Below are positions 22,697-34,339 of a stretch of 64,000 bases of DNA, piece after piece. Below the pieces are notes generated by a model, which saw only the letters and a list, made by a program, of their open reading frames with translations, had not been told where the DNA came from and made no database searches. The stretch comes from Trachythela sp. YZ-2020. Lineage: Eukaryota; Cnidaria; Anthozoa; Malacalcyonacea; Clavulariidae. The stretch spans positions 833,501 through 897,500 of the forward strand of contig JADLSH010000191.1 in the NCBI GenBank assembly GCA_016169945.1, given 5' to 3'. How positions within the stretch are numbered: position 1 is the stretch's first letter; each line of letters begins with the position of its first letter. The position numbers and the translations under genes are program-made.

Positions 22697-25600
22697 TTAC
22701 TCAGAGTATTTCGTTTTTTCTTTCTCGCCCGAGTCCTCTATAGTGAGCGCGACATCACCATCTTGCCGGGATTCTCTACCCGGGGTTGTTTCCCCTGGGG
22801 TGGCAGAACGCCGGTCATCAGGCTCCGGGCTTGCTTCTCGGCTTGGTGCTTTGTTTTCTTGTTCAGGCTCGGGGCTTTGTACCATCGGAGTATTATCGCC
22901 GCTTGGTGTCGTTTCTCCGCTCGGGGAATCGTCCTCTTTCGGGGGAATATTTTCCTCAGGCGAGGTATCTTGCCCACCGCCATATTGCCTTCGAGCGGAG
23001 CCTTTCCGTGCCGTTCTTTCCCTGGATGATGTCGGCCGCTGATCATCAGTAACTGGTGAATCCGACCTTTCATTTTCAGGCTGTTCAGGATTTTGCAGGC
23101 TAGAATATCTACCGTCATCAGTAGACTCCGGTTTATTTTCCTCCGTATTTTTTCCGGGGCTTTCAGATCTAGAGGAATCCAATTTTCTAGAGTCCTCGTC
23201 AGGCTGCGCGTCCTCGTTTTGAGCCTCGTCCTGGGGTTGAGTCTCGGGCTGACTTTGACGGGAAATTCTGCCGGGCTCGTCAGGCATTGCTATGGCAACG
23301 TGGTTCGTAGGCTTAGCCGAGGGTTCCCGTGATACACTAGGAGATTTATCATCGCCTTCTTCATCTTTTTTGTCTTTACGCTTCGACGTTTTATCGCCCT
23401 TTCTCCTTTTGCGTTTTTTCTTGCTGTCTTGACTTGAAGATGACGACAGCCTGCCTTGGTCTTCATCCTCTGCCGGTTTTAACAAGTCATCTTCGGGTTT
23501 TCGTTGTATTTCGTCGCCTTGATCCTCGAGCTGGTTTTGGCTGGAAACTTCACTCATCTCTGCGTCTTCATCTTTATGTTTTGAAAATTTTTCTCTTTTC
23601 TTCTTTCGTTTGGGCTTTTCCTCGTCCATTTTTGCTTCTTGTTGATTCGAGGAAGACAATTTGCCAGCATCTTCGCTCTTTTCGATATCTGCAGGCTGCG
23701 CCACCTCAGGAGTGTCAGGTTCTGCAGGTAAATATTCCGATTCGTCAAGGAGATCATCATGATGAACTTCGAGCGCTTCGTGTTCGTCTTCTGAATCGTG
23801 TTTCGACGCTTTTTTCTTCTTGCGTTTTGCTTCCAGCTTTCGTCTCTTTGTGAGTCTGCCGCCAATTTTCTTCGGCTTCTCTTCTTCGTCCTCATTCCCC
23901 TCCTCCTCCTTCTCCCGCTCCTCTTTCACCGTCCCGTCATCCTTTGCAACTCCTGCCATTCCAAAGTTCTCCATCTCGACCCAATCAGGCAAAATCTCCT
24001 CGGGCATTTCAGATTTCACCCGTGATAAAATACTCGCAGTTCTGCTACGAGCTCTCGTTGGATCGGGTGACTTGGAAGGTTGAAGTCCCTCGAGTGTGGA
24101 ATTAAATCCTGATCCAGACGATTTAAGCCCTCGCTCTTGAAGTAGACTTAATATAGTAGAAATATTTCGCTCTAGTTGATTCATCTTTCCGCCCATAACT
24201 TCAATTTCGTGTCTAACGTCCGATTTCATTCCGGTGATTTCGTTCAGAAGTCCTTCAGAAGTATCTCTTGAGTTTTGGTAGTCACTCCAGCGGTTGTAAT
24301 CATCATCGTCACCACTCGGGTCAAGTTCGGCGTCCTCCGGAATGCCTTCCATCACATTGCCATGACTAAGGCGGGGTTTTGTGAATCTGATACACGGTTT
24401 GCTTGGTGGATCTGTGTCAGTCATATTTTGACTGTTTGGTGTTCCCAAGTCACCGCTGTTGGAGTCCGTGTCATAAACATGCTGTTGCATCTCTTCAACC
24501 ATACTGTATTTTCGGCCGTCCATTTCCTTAGGCATGAACTGAGATTTTCCACGGGGATGCGAGGAAAGTTTTCTCATCGTCACCTAAACATAGTAGTAAG
24601 ATAAAGTATTATATATGTAGGTAGGTAGGTAGGTAGGTAGGTAGGTAGGTAGGTAGGTAGGTAGGTAGGTACGTAGGTACGTAGGTAGGTAGGTAGGTAG
24701 GTAGGTAGGTAGGTGTACCAACCTCATCTCTCAAGCAAAATGAGAGTCTGAAAATTTTGGCAAACTGAATTCCATACTCGGGATAAAACGCAAGAGCACT
24801 CATTAATTCATCTCGACCAATGGCATGAACATTAGCATACGTGAGGGCAAACACGTCAGCCACTGATCTACCAACATCACTGAAGCGACATACATCATCG
24901 CCAAAAACATCACCATCACCTGGAACAAAAGAGATTTATTCCAATGAGATGAACATTGGTTTCATGTGAGAAGAGTGCTTCCAAATTGACTCTACCAAAC
25001 ACCACTTGGTTTCCTCCTGTAGTAACAGTTGAAACACTCGACATATAAAGGAGAAACTAGACCTCTGTTTAGAACTGATAGAGAGCTATCCATCATCAAT
25101 TAAGTTATTTAAGTTATTCTTACTTAACAATCCGACAACTTTGCCTTTCTGTGTGACTTCAAAGGAACCGCTACCGATGAAAAACAAGGAATCCAAACTT
25201 TCTCCCTCATGTACCACTCTCTCCCCTGGTGCCACTCGATGTATAGCAAAGTTCCTCGCCACAGCTCTGAGCACGGCGTTTGACAGTTCACCGAACGCCG
25301 GAGTACTGTCAATGATTTTACGGTTTAGGTGAATACAGATATCTGATTGTAGATCTTTAGGACAATTCAGAAGTACCTATTACAAAGAAATGTTTGAAGA
25401 AATTATATACATCAATTACCAGAAAATGGGTCACATTATAAGGGAAAATATACTAAATTTGTAGGTGTTGTAGGTGGAAATTTTCGAGCGAAAACTATAT
25501 ATATATTTTAGACCTAACAGCAGTTGCAAAAAACGCAACTATAGGCCCTTTGGTAGGAAATGACCCTTATACCACACACTGGCATTACCCTAGTGTATAT

Positions 25601-28600
25601 ACAGGAACTTGTGGTTGAACTCTTGGCAACTGGACTCTGTAGCTCAGTTGGCAAAGCGTTGCACCATTATTGAATACACTCACCTGGTTAGTGTCCACTC
25701 CTCTGTTTAACACCCACGTGTACATGTAGTAATCAAGGATTCTCGTAGAAATTTCTTTCGGCATGTGATAAAGTTTACAAAAAGAACGCATGTTGTCCAA
25801 CGTTTGATGATAACCTTCGGACTTCTTCTGCGACTGTTGCACAATTGCCGTGACTTGACCGAAAATCACCGCATAACATAAACCTAACAGAAAAAGGAAA
25901 TCAATTTAAGTTGATAAAGTGAAATGCACGAATGCTATGAATTGAAAAAATGGCTTTACCTAATCTCATGGAATTATCTTAAGTTGCTGTTAGTAGGGGT
26001 CAAGGAGTGTTTGTGGTGCAGTGGCGGTTACTGCTTGTGCCTTTCACCTCTGTGACCACTTTCTGCAATATGTAGTTAATTTTCTGATTACAATTTCACC
26101 TCAGTCGCATGTGAGAAGCATTCTTTCAGTTGGACTCTACCAAACACCGCAGGTTTTGTCCTGGTATTGGCTTGGCCCCCCTGGCAAAATTGTTGGCCCC
26201 CCTTGCCAAAATTGTCGGAAATGAAGTCCATTATAAAGCATGTGTTTACATATTCATTATTTTGTAATTTAAAGTTTTATTTTGCCATGTTTCAAGTGTT
26301 TTGGGTTGTTTAACAATTCAGTAGAGTAGTTATGTGTTAAATGATGTTTTAAAATCATGAAGATTATATCAAATGGTCCCCCAAAACGCAGAAAATGCCA
26401 CTTTAGAGACTCTAGATTTCAAAAAAATTTACAGATTAACTGTACTATATATTGCAATGGGTGCCCTGGAGATCTTGGGTGTGGGAATGGGTGCCTTGGA
26501 TAGCCAAACTACAGTTGAACTTCGGCCCCTCCTAGATTTTTTCTGGCCCCCCTTGACTGAAAAACCTGGCTACGCCTCAGGGTTCCCCCTGTGTAACAAC
26601 ACTGAGCTATAAGGGATCGCCCTTACTGGACCTCTAAGGAGAACAGCTTAGAACTAATAGAGCTATCCAGTATGAATAAAGTTAGACATTTAGTTTAGTT
26701 AAGGGTTTCGTCCCGTAGTAACACTGGACCACTACGAGATGGCCGTTACTCGATCTCCAGGAAAAGCAGTCTAGAACAGATAGAGCTATCTACCACCGTT
26801 ACGTCTTGTATAAATATTAAATATGCGCGTACCAACTACCAAACGTTTTCAACTCACCTCCAAAAATCATAGTCACACAGGAGAAAATTTTCTCCGCCGT
26901 TGTATTGGGAGCGATGTTTCCAAACCCAATAGACGTAAGACTTGTCAATGAGAAGTACAGGGAAGTCATGTAAAGTGAAGCAAGGGTTGGTGTTTCAACT
27001 ACTGTGCCATTGACAATCACCAGAGGCTGCATTGTCTGATCCGACATAGCTCGTACCCATCCAATCTCGGCGAAGTTGTCGTAGTGCTCTGCTATGGCAA
27101 AGAAGATGCACGCCATCCAGTGAGCACAGAGACAGAAGAATAATATCCACAGAATTAAAGTGATAAAACCGTACTCTAAGTATTGATCCAAAGCGCGGAC
27201 CACACGATTGAGACGCAGTAAGCGTACTGCTTTGAGAAAACTTATCACGTCTGTGATGCCCTGGAAGAAATACAATACATCAGTCGTAAGAGATAAGATA
27301 GTAATAAATATTGGAGTTTGTTGGTGGCAGAATGGTTAGTACATGCATGTGCCTTTTACATAGAAAATATTATAAACACTTCAACGTTTCGAGCGAAGGC
27401 CCTTCGTCAGGAAGTAGGTTACCTAATAATACGGCGGTTGACTGTTGTGTAAAACTACCTGAAAAATACAATGGAAACTTCGACGTTTCGAGCGAAGGCC
27501 CTTCGTCTGGTAGGCTCTTCGTCCAGACGAAGGGCCTTCGCTCGAAACGTCGAGGTTCTCATTGTATTTTTCAGGTAGTTTTACACAACAGTCAACCGCC
27601 GTATTTGCTATGCTCTACCCACACTGGCACCGCACGTTTGAGATACCTAATAATAGTTACGTTAGAAGCGTTTTTAATCTTTTTCAGGTAGTTCAGACAC
27701 AAACCACGGCAGTCTATTGTAGAATACTACCTACAATGGTTCCCACGTTTGAAATATATCTAAGTATCATATATTGTCAGGATATTTTTCATCGCTTACC
27801 CGTCCTACTCCAGCAGTCATCAACAAACCCAACAAACCATACGGTAAGGAGGTGACGAGATCCACACAGAACCAACTTCGGAAATACGTTCTTCGTATCT
27901 TCTGAATATCGAAAACGATCGCGCCATCATCGCCGACGTATGATGTATGAAAATTGAGAAGGATATCGACGAGAAACATCACGTCTACCACAGTGTCAGC
28001 AACAGTCATCGGGAGAGAGTCGAACTTGAAGCAAACGATGAATGGCACGGATGTCGCCGTGTAAAGGATGAATATTAAGATGAACCAGTCCCAAATAATT
28101 TTCGCTGCAGAACAGTGAAGAATGACGTAGCGTGGCGTATCTGGGATCTCTTGTTTGTATTCAGGCAGGATTTTAACATTGTCTTCCATTAACTGGACAT
28201 AAATGAAACAAAAAATAATGCCATAAATCTGTTGTAATGTCGCTAATATCCAATGATATGTTGCGAAAATGGAACACTGAAGAAGAATGACAGAAGTAGC
28301 AGAAAAATGAAGAAAACAGAGATGATAAAAGGATAGAAAATAATAAACGAAAATTGACAGTGTTTAATGCCCGCATATGCTTTCTATCACTACAACCGGG
28401 GTTTCATTTCTGTAATATATGCAACTGTCTGATTGTGAGAAGAGGGTCTCTAGTTTGACTCTACCAAACACCACAGGTTTTCTCCAGGTACTCCGGTTTC
28501 CTCCTGTAGTAACACTGAACAAATAATTGTCGATCTTTAACTTATAGTTTATAAGTGATAGAACTAAAATTAAAGAAAAGCTGATGAAAACTGAAAGAAT

Positions 28601-31600
28601 GTAGATAGAAAAGTAAAACCAAAACAACGAGATGAATGAAAGAATAAACAAAACAGGAAACAAATTCTAAAGTACCTGATTAATTTGAACTCGATTCTTC
28701 TCTTCTTTTGCTTTCGAAATTGGATTATCTGGCATGGGCTTGGTGTGAAGAACCCTGTTCAACTCCGTCCATCTGTGTTTACGATCTAAGAATTATGAAG
28801 AAATATTTTCGATAGATTATTTATTTGACAAATCTTTTGAAGCACGACTTTAAGTACTTACAGCTAGGGTTGATTGCTTCTTTAAATTCAGAAATATCTT
28901 GAAACGTCAGCAAGAAGAGGACACCCTTATCAAGTTCATCATACACCAGGCCAACGTTTAACAACACCCAGAAAGGCGTAGCTGAAAGAAGAAAATAACT
29001 GTTAGAGATATATTACAGATTCATGAATAAGGTCTAATCCAGGGCCTTTTGAAGTAATAACCTGGGGGGCCAAACCTAACTGGACAGCTCTATTAGTACT
29101 AAACTGTTTTCCCTAAAGGTCCAGTAAGGGCCATCCCTCGCTAGATGGTGGAATATTACCAAAGAAAGAAACCTAATCTAAACTAACTTCATTTATACTG
29201 GATAGCTCTATCATTCCCTAGAGAATTATAAGGGCCATTCCTTAACAGTTCAGTGTCACAATGGGAGGAACCGGTGTATATTCTGAGAAAACATCCAGTG
29301 TATATATAGTTCACTGGTGTTAGCCTGTTTGGTATACGGTTAAACTGGAATCACTCTTCTCACATGTGACCGAGACAATTATAATGAGACAACTGCATAC
29401 TGCAGGAATGGAACCCCGGTCACAGAGATGAACGACACATGTACAAACCACTATGCTACCAACATCCAATAAAACCACGCCCACTTGACCACCTCAAGAT
29501 AATTACCATTTCTTTTGTATAAAAGTATCTCAATCTGAGCAGCTTGTTTTTCTTGGATAGCATTTCGTAACAATCGTACAGTGTCTTTGGTCGTGAGCGA
29601 TCCGTACATGAAACTACAGGTTGCTTTCTTCTTCACAACCTGGTTTTTCTTGTAGCCTGTCATCGTGATAAAACCATCACTGCAGTATACTATCGGTGCA
29701 TCCATGATCTGGGCACTTGCCAGCAGAAAATGCTCATCTGTAATGAAGGGGGGACATGACATTTTACATTATTTTTCAATCTATTTTTAATATATTTTAC
29801 TGAATTTCCTCAAGGGATGGGACAATGGTACAGGGTCGAGGATGGCAATGACCCTAGCTATATAACTAAAACAGATACGTTTCGGACAGTTTGAATTCGA
29901 ATCTCTTTTCTACAAATTTAGAAGCAGTATTCTACAATAAGCTGACGTGGTTTGTGTCTGAAAAAGCCTGAAAACATGCACATAGTCACAGAGGTTTTGA
30001 ACGAAGGCCTTTTTGAGACTTTTAAGCATAATTATGTATGAAACAGCTGGTTCTCCAGTACGTCAAACCACGCCGAACTCACTCGATACTGGGGGGGAAA
30101 TTAGCTTATCAGCACGACACAGCTCCATGCGGTATTATAAACTACAAGATGGCATTTTTGCGGTTACATTTTCCGTGACGACACAAAATATTTAGAGACA
30201 TATATTAGAACTAAATGTTTCGTATTTGACCAAAATATTTAAGAACTACGTGATATATTCCGCTAATTGTCGGCCGCATCTATACGAGAATATGCAACAG
30301 ACCGTCATACGCGTGCTTCTATTAGTTTCGGATTAGGTAAATTATATGCATGCTTTGGGCATTGATAATTTATATGTTTACATAATACGGATATTAAATT
30401 TTCATCAATGTCAAAATTTAAAGGCCATTTGCATTTCGTTAAAATGCTCATGAAACCGACTGTCGCGCGGGAACTAAACTTAGGTTTGCGTTCACCTTGA
30501 CAAATTATAAGGAATACTGAATTAATGTAATGACATACTTCGCTTTACCAAACTTTTAACTTAAAAGTGTTTAAACTTTGCTCGTACGTTGCTCCAATTT
30601 TTTTTGAAGAAAGAAGTTTTAAAATTCACTTTAACTCTCTTCATTCCGTTTCGGACTTGAAAATTTGTTCAAAACGAATATTTCCTTCTTTCAAAGGACG
30701 CCAATGCTTTCGTGTATAAGTTATGCAAAACATTATAATAATAATCTTCTCTATATACGTTTATTCAAACTAACATTGCTTAATTTTTGCGTCCATTAGT
30801 GTTGCAAATAACCGTTTGTTTCATTGTTCCACGTATTGCCGCATAAACAATATTTAAAGTACGCTGATTAAGAACTGTAAACATTATCTCACTTTTGTTT
30901 CATCTTTAAAAGATATAAACTAAAACATGACCTTGCAGCAATATAATATTTTAGTAAAAAGAGCGTCGACGTCTGCTCAAAACACGGATAACATGATTAC
31001 GTCATAATGACTTAACTTCCAATTTCTTTCAAAAATTTTACTTAATCTTCCTAAATTCCAGCATGAACTATTTTAATTCGAGGTAAATTTGTCTTCAGAC
31101 TGTCTATATAGCTTGCTGCAAAACTGGAATCCTTAATTATACCACATCTCTATATTTTACTTAATTCCTTCCAAAGACGAAGTAGAAGAAGACGAAGCTT
31201 ACGGATAATGAAATTGCTTTCGGGAAGTAAGTAGTACATGCAAGACTTATAAAACTTCGCCATTTTATTAAAAACTCCTGCGAAGGTATCTTATAGACTA
31301 AAGTTATCAGTTGATATGAAATTTGCCATTGTATTTTTAGACAGAATCTCTATATATAGTTCAAACAAACAAAATACACAAGTATAAAGAAATTTTAGTT
31401 TTGTATTGAAACTACCTGAAAAAGACTTCGTGCTATTAGAACCTCGTGACGAAGATTTCTTTCCACTTTCAGGTAGTGTCCACACACAACAGACCACAGT
31501 TTATTGCATGTAGGGAACTATCTATACTTACAGCCCGCGTTTAAAGTTACTTAAATATCTTGTGTATCAAATTTAAGTTAATACACTAGTATGTAATGCG

Positions 31601-31726
31601 CGTCTAGATCAAACAAATACACAACGAAAGTAAGGTAATTTCCAACATACGTGTTCCATTAGTCTTCTTTATGATATTATCAAGAAATGTATTTTGCGGG
31701 ACAACCAAACCTCTCCGTCCAGCCAT
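22697..31726 (-). CDS. EAG-family (KCNH) voltage-gated K+ channel B, 10 exons, 1,289 aa
   Basis: Pore-forming subunit of a tetrameric plasma-membrane K+ channel. Exons: 31651-31726, 29507-29737, 28862-28981, 28676-28785, 27800-28192, 26858-27260, 25684-25883, 25124-25376, 24723-24919, 22697-24583; 3,870 nt, in frame. Residues 1-25 form the PAS-cap (MAGRRGLVVPQNTFLDN); PAS domain to about 142. S1 starts near W213 (WDWFILIFILYTAT); S2 contains VDILLNFHTSYVG. S4 is KAVRLLRLNRVVRALDQ in exon 6. Pore filter is SIGFGN with GFG at 422-424. S6 reads YAVIFGQVTAI. C-linker and cyclic-nucleotide-binding homology domain span about 445-661, ending with an F-C-L intrinsic-ligand-like triplet at 656-658. 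A coiled coil at about 773-811 fits the family's tetramerisation helix. The last ~480 residues are Lys/Glu/Asp/Ser-rich and unusual. The PAS-cap and S2/S4 look EAG-like; the end of the cNBHD looks more ERG-like, so the subfamily is EAG by preference only. Confidence 0.95.
24613..24714. repeat. (GTAG)n microsatellite next to exon 9 of channel B
   Basis: About 25 copies of GTAG, with two GTAC interruptions, ending 8 bp from the exon 9 donor of channel B. Confidence 0.97.
24950..25105 (+). mobile_element. SINE-A copy in intron 8 of channel B
   Basis: CATGTGAGAAGAGTGCTTCC, TGACTCTACCAAACACCAC, GGTTTCCTCCTGTAGTAACA and GATAGAGAGCTATCCA are present. It is antisense to the gene and ends about 19 bp from the exon 8 donor. 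The tRNA-like head is missing. Confidence 0.8.
26003..26815 (+). mobile_element. SINE-A copy split by an insertion, intron 6 of channel B
   Basis: The head is the best preserved in the window: TTTGTGGTGCAGTGGCGGTT (A-box-like), CCTTTCACCTCTGTGACC, then TCACCTCAGTCGCATGTGAG. The SINE stops at about 26160 and resumes at about 26575. The 410-bp insert is bounded by pyrimidine/C-rich ends (GGCCCCCCTGGCAAA... and ...CCTGGCTACGCCTCA). A second SINE tail unit follows, up to 26815. Confidence 0.75.
27428..27605. repeat. 178-bp near-perfect palindrome in intron 5 of channel B
   Basis: Arms of 83 bp around a 12-bp spacer (27511-27522). The inner 30 bp of each arm (27481-27510 and 27523-27552) match perfectly, beginning CGACGTTTCGAGCGAAGGCC. 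It is made of two inverted copies of a dispersed family (family C), also seen at 27360-27427, 27680-27770, 31395-31560, 37640-37735, 41920-42010, 47495-47570, 47840-47920 and 51770-51835. Confidence 0.9.
28375..28520 (+). mobile_element. SINE-A copy in intron 4 of channel B
   Basis: B-box-like CCGGGGTTTCATTTCTG followed by TGACTCTACCAAACACCACA and CTCCAGGTACTCCGGTTTCC. The tail is missing after TAACACTGAAC. Confidence 0.8.
29080..29461 (-). mobile_element. SINE-A copy, near full length, intron 2 of channel B
   Basis: On the minus strand it begins GGTAGCATAGTGGTTTGTAC, then CTCTGTGACCGGGGTTCCAT (B-box-like), CATGTGAGAAGAGTGATTCC and the body to CAGTTAGGTTTGGC. The head ends 44 bp from the exon 2 donor. 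Confidence 0.8.
29738..31650. other. Intron 1 of channel B
   Basis: 1.9 kb, AT-rich. A family C fragment lies at about 29940-30030 and another at 31395-31560. Apart from these no gene, RNA or conserved element was recognised. Confidence 0.6.
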
Positions 31727-31944
31727 GATGATAAATTCTGTAAAAATACTCCAAAAAACTGAGTTCCGTAAACACGACTACATAAGGCAATCGTTGAACA
31801 AAACGTTTTAATTTTACTCTTGTATTGTTAAGCAATTGCGCGATGAAATCGTACCGAAGTCAGGTGTTCGGTCTCTAATGTGCCAAACTGCGGTACCTGT
31901 TCGAGTGTGGAGATCTCGTGGGACGTGCGTGGAGATATCGTGGA

Positions 31945-32180
31945 GCGAGGAGTGGAAGTCGGGTGGCAGACATGGTCAGGGGTGCTGCCCCTTACTGTTG
32001 AGTTAAGCATGCTACTGTGAAGGTCGAGGGTAGGGTATTGAACTTGAGGGGTGACAACCCTTCATCTGACTTGATGAGTGACTTGAGAATTCATGTTTGT
32101 ACAGTTATCGGGTTGGTTCACGCCTGAGCTTTAAGGGTTTTTTCCCCGGGTACTTCGATTTTCCTCCCTCACCAAAAAAT
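31945..32180 (+). mobile_element. SINE-B copy
   Basis: GTCGGGTGGCAGACATGGTC, CTGCCCCTTACTGTTGAGTT, GGTCGAGGGTAGGG and GTACTTCGATTTTCCTCCCT line up with the ERO1 intron 3 copy in the same order. Confidence 0.75.
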
Positions 32181-32316
32181 AACCTCTCCACCTTAGCTGC
32201 ATGTGCTCCGTAATCAGACATGGGTCGTACGGATGCAGCCAGAGGCACTCTAGTAAGCCTTCGACATGACTACGTTCGAGCTGCGTCCTTTGTAATTCGG
32301 CATTCTTATATTACTT

Positions 32317-32486
32317 AAGGTACGTTCACACACAGCGAGTTGTCGGGCTGATTTCAGATGCACGTTAATGTTTGAAAAATACGTGGCAAACGTCATCTGG
32401 TGACATCATCAACTGAAAATTTTCGTCATTAACATTCAGATAAACCTAAAATCGGCCCGACAAATCGCTGTGTGTGACCGTACCTT
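32317..32486. mobile_element. MITE-like element, 170 bp
   Basis: Terminal inverted repeats of about 38 bp: AAGGTACGTTCACACACAGC on the left and its near-complement GCTGTGTGTGACCGTACCTT on the right. No coding content. Confidence 0.8.
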
Positions 32487-33829
32487 TACTTCAACTTTAG
32501 TTTACTCATGGTAGAAAGCATGACCCTCGCGCCTCGAGACACGATCCACGCACCTACCTGTTTAAGCCAAACACCTGTTTTACAGCCGTAAAAAAATTTT
32601 AGCTTGTATATTTCCCATTTTGCAGACAGAATAACCGTGCTAAAACATATTTCTAATTTTTAGCATACTTATCTATAGCCATGTAAAAACAACATTACTA
32701 TTCGAAAGATATTAAAAGGCGATGTGTGAAAGAACGCGAGACAAGTGTCTATGAAATGAATAGGTAATAAACTTATAATATACCGATTCTGTTTGAAATG
32801 TGTCGGCGTAGCTCACCGCAAGGAGAATATGCAAATTTCGCAAATTAAATAAAGTTGTTTGAAGATGTTTTTTATACAGTTAAATGTCACTCGATACAGG
32901 TCAATTTTGAATGTATAAAATAGATTCTCCCTAATGAAAATATACAAAAGTATAGACTCAACATTTAAGGCAAAACCCTCTAGATAAGGCAAGCTAAATG
33001 ACATACATGAGCGACATGCTGAGAAGTAATTCTTTAAAGTTTAAAAACGTTTACGCTTTTATTCTTTCATGCGTTTTTATTTGAAAAATTAATCTTGGCA
33101 TTATTGATATTGACATATATTAAAACATATCGGCAAATAAACGCCAATTTGAAATGAAATAGATCAATGAGTAGAATGTAGGGATAAATTAGAGGCATAT
33201 CTCTCATTCACAATCAACTACGGAATTAGTCTTTCAAGAATTACGTCTTACTTCTTGGCTGTGAAAGTTTGAGTATTTATACCGAAAGTTTGGTTGCTAG
33301 GCTACAATGTTTCGTTTAAAGCGGATGCCAGTGCGTCATGGTGTCTTAGCAACAACGTAATTAGGACTAAACAGCAGCGGGCAATCAATTTGGTTATTTG
33401 ATAATTGCTTTAGAGGTTTAGGAAATTGGGTAGTCCCCCCCCGCCTGTGTCCGTTTAAATTTTGTTTATCTTTTCCTACACCAATCAGATTCGACATTTG
33501 GATCGATTTGTACAAACTCCACAAGATAATATAAATAATATATAAAATATTAATTTTAGCCATACAAACACATTACTTCCATTTGCTCGTTCATTTGTGC
33601 TATTCTATATACATATATTGTTTTGAACTTAGTTCTTTTTGATTAAATACTGTGCAAAGGATATTCTTACATAGTTTTCGATTTCATCGATTCACTGTTT
33701 GAAAGTATATGTGCTATGTTCATCAATAATTTAACCCTCTTAAGGTTATATTAAGTCGATGTCTTAGAGATAAATTTCGGGAGATGACCTAAGAGTCGGC
33801 CTATCGTAGGATTAGCCCCATAAGAGAGC

Positions 33830-34290
33830 ACTTGTATCATTGGACAAATAGTTTTGGATAAGTACCATTTGAGCAGTACCATGCATAGGATTAGAACTAT
33901 TAGAATAGCGCAAAAAGATTAGAAAAATTTAACTATTCTATTTGACTGGTGTCCATTGATTTGTACAATTACATAGGGATGGATTGACTGACTTGCACAT
34001 ACATGACTGAACTGTGGAACAGAACCATAGGACTAGCCCTATCTGACTCATGGTATGTGAACCACTGGACAATTCCCTATTGACGAGCACCATAGGAATA
34101 GAACTATTAGAATAGCTGTTTTGAATAGTACCATATTTGACCAGCACCATAAAAATACAGCTATTAGAATAGCTTTCTTGCACCAGCATTTTTTTGACTG
34201 ATCTGTAGACCATTGATTTAACTAGCACCCTTGGACCAGTACCATTCCGGCTCAGTACCATTCGAGCAGATGAAATAATAGTACCATCTC
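33830..34290. repeat. Degenerate short-motif repeat downstream of channel C
   Basis: GAACTATTAGAATAGC-like and ACCAGTACCATT-like motifs recur irregularly (e.g. near 33893, 34107, 34160, 34230, 34250). There is no fixed period, so it may be an eroded tandem array. Confidence 0.5.
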
Positions 34291-34339
34291 TCTGACCACG
34301 TCGCACTGACTATTCATTCTCTAGATCATAATTATGATA

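Larger units (their letters stand above)
31727..34339. other. Intergenic between channel genes C and B
   Basis: Holds a SINE-B copy (31945-32180), a MITE-like element (32317-32486) and a degenerate short-motif repeat (33830-34290). The sequence just upstream of the channel B start (31727-31840) shows no recognised TATA or initiator. No coding exon was found. Confidence 0.6.

Noticed and set aside
22692..24604. Several plus-strand frames opposite exon 10 of channel B
   Set aside because: Shadows of the biased Lys/Glu/Ser-rich coding sequence.
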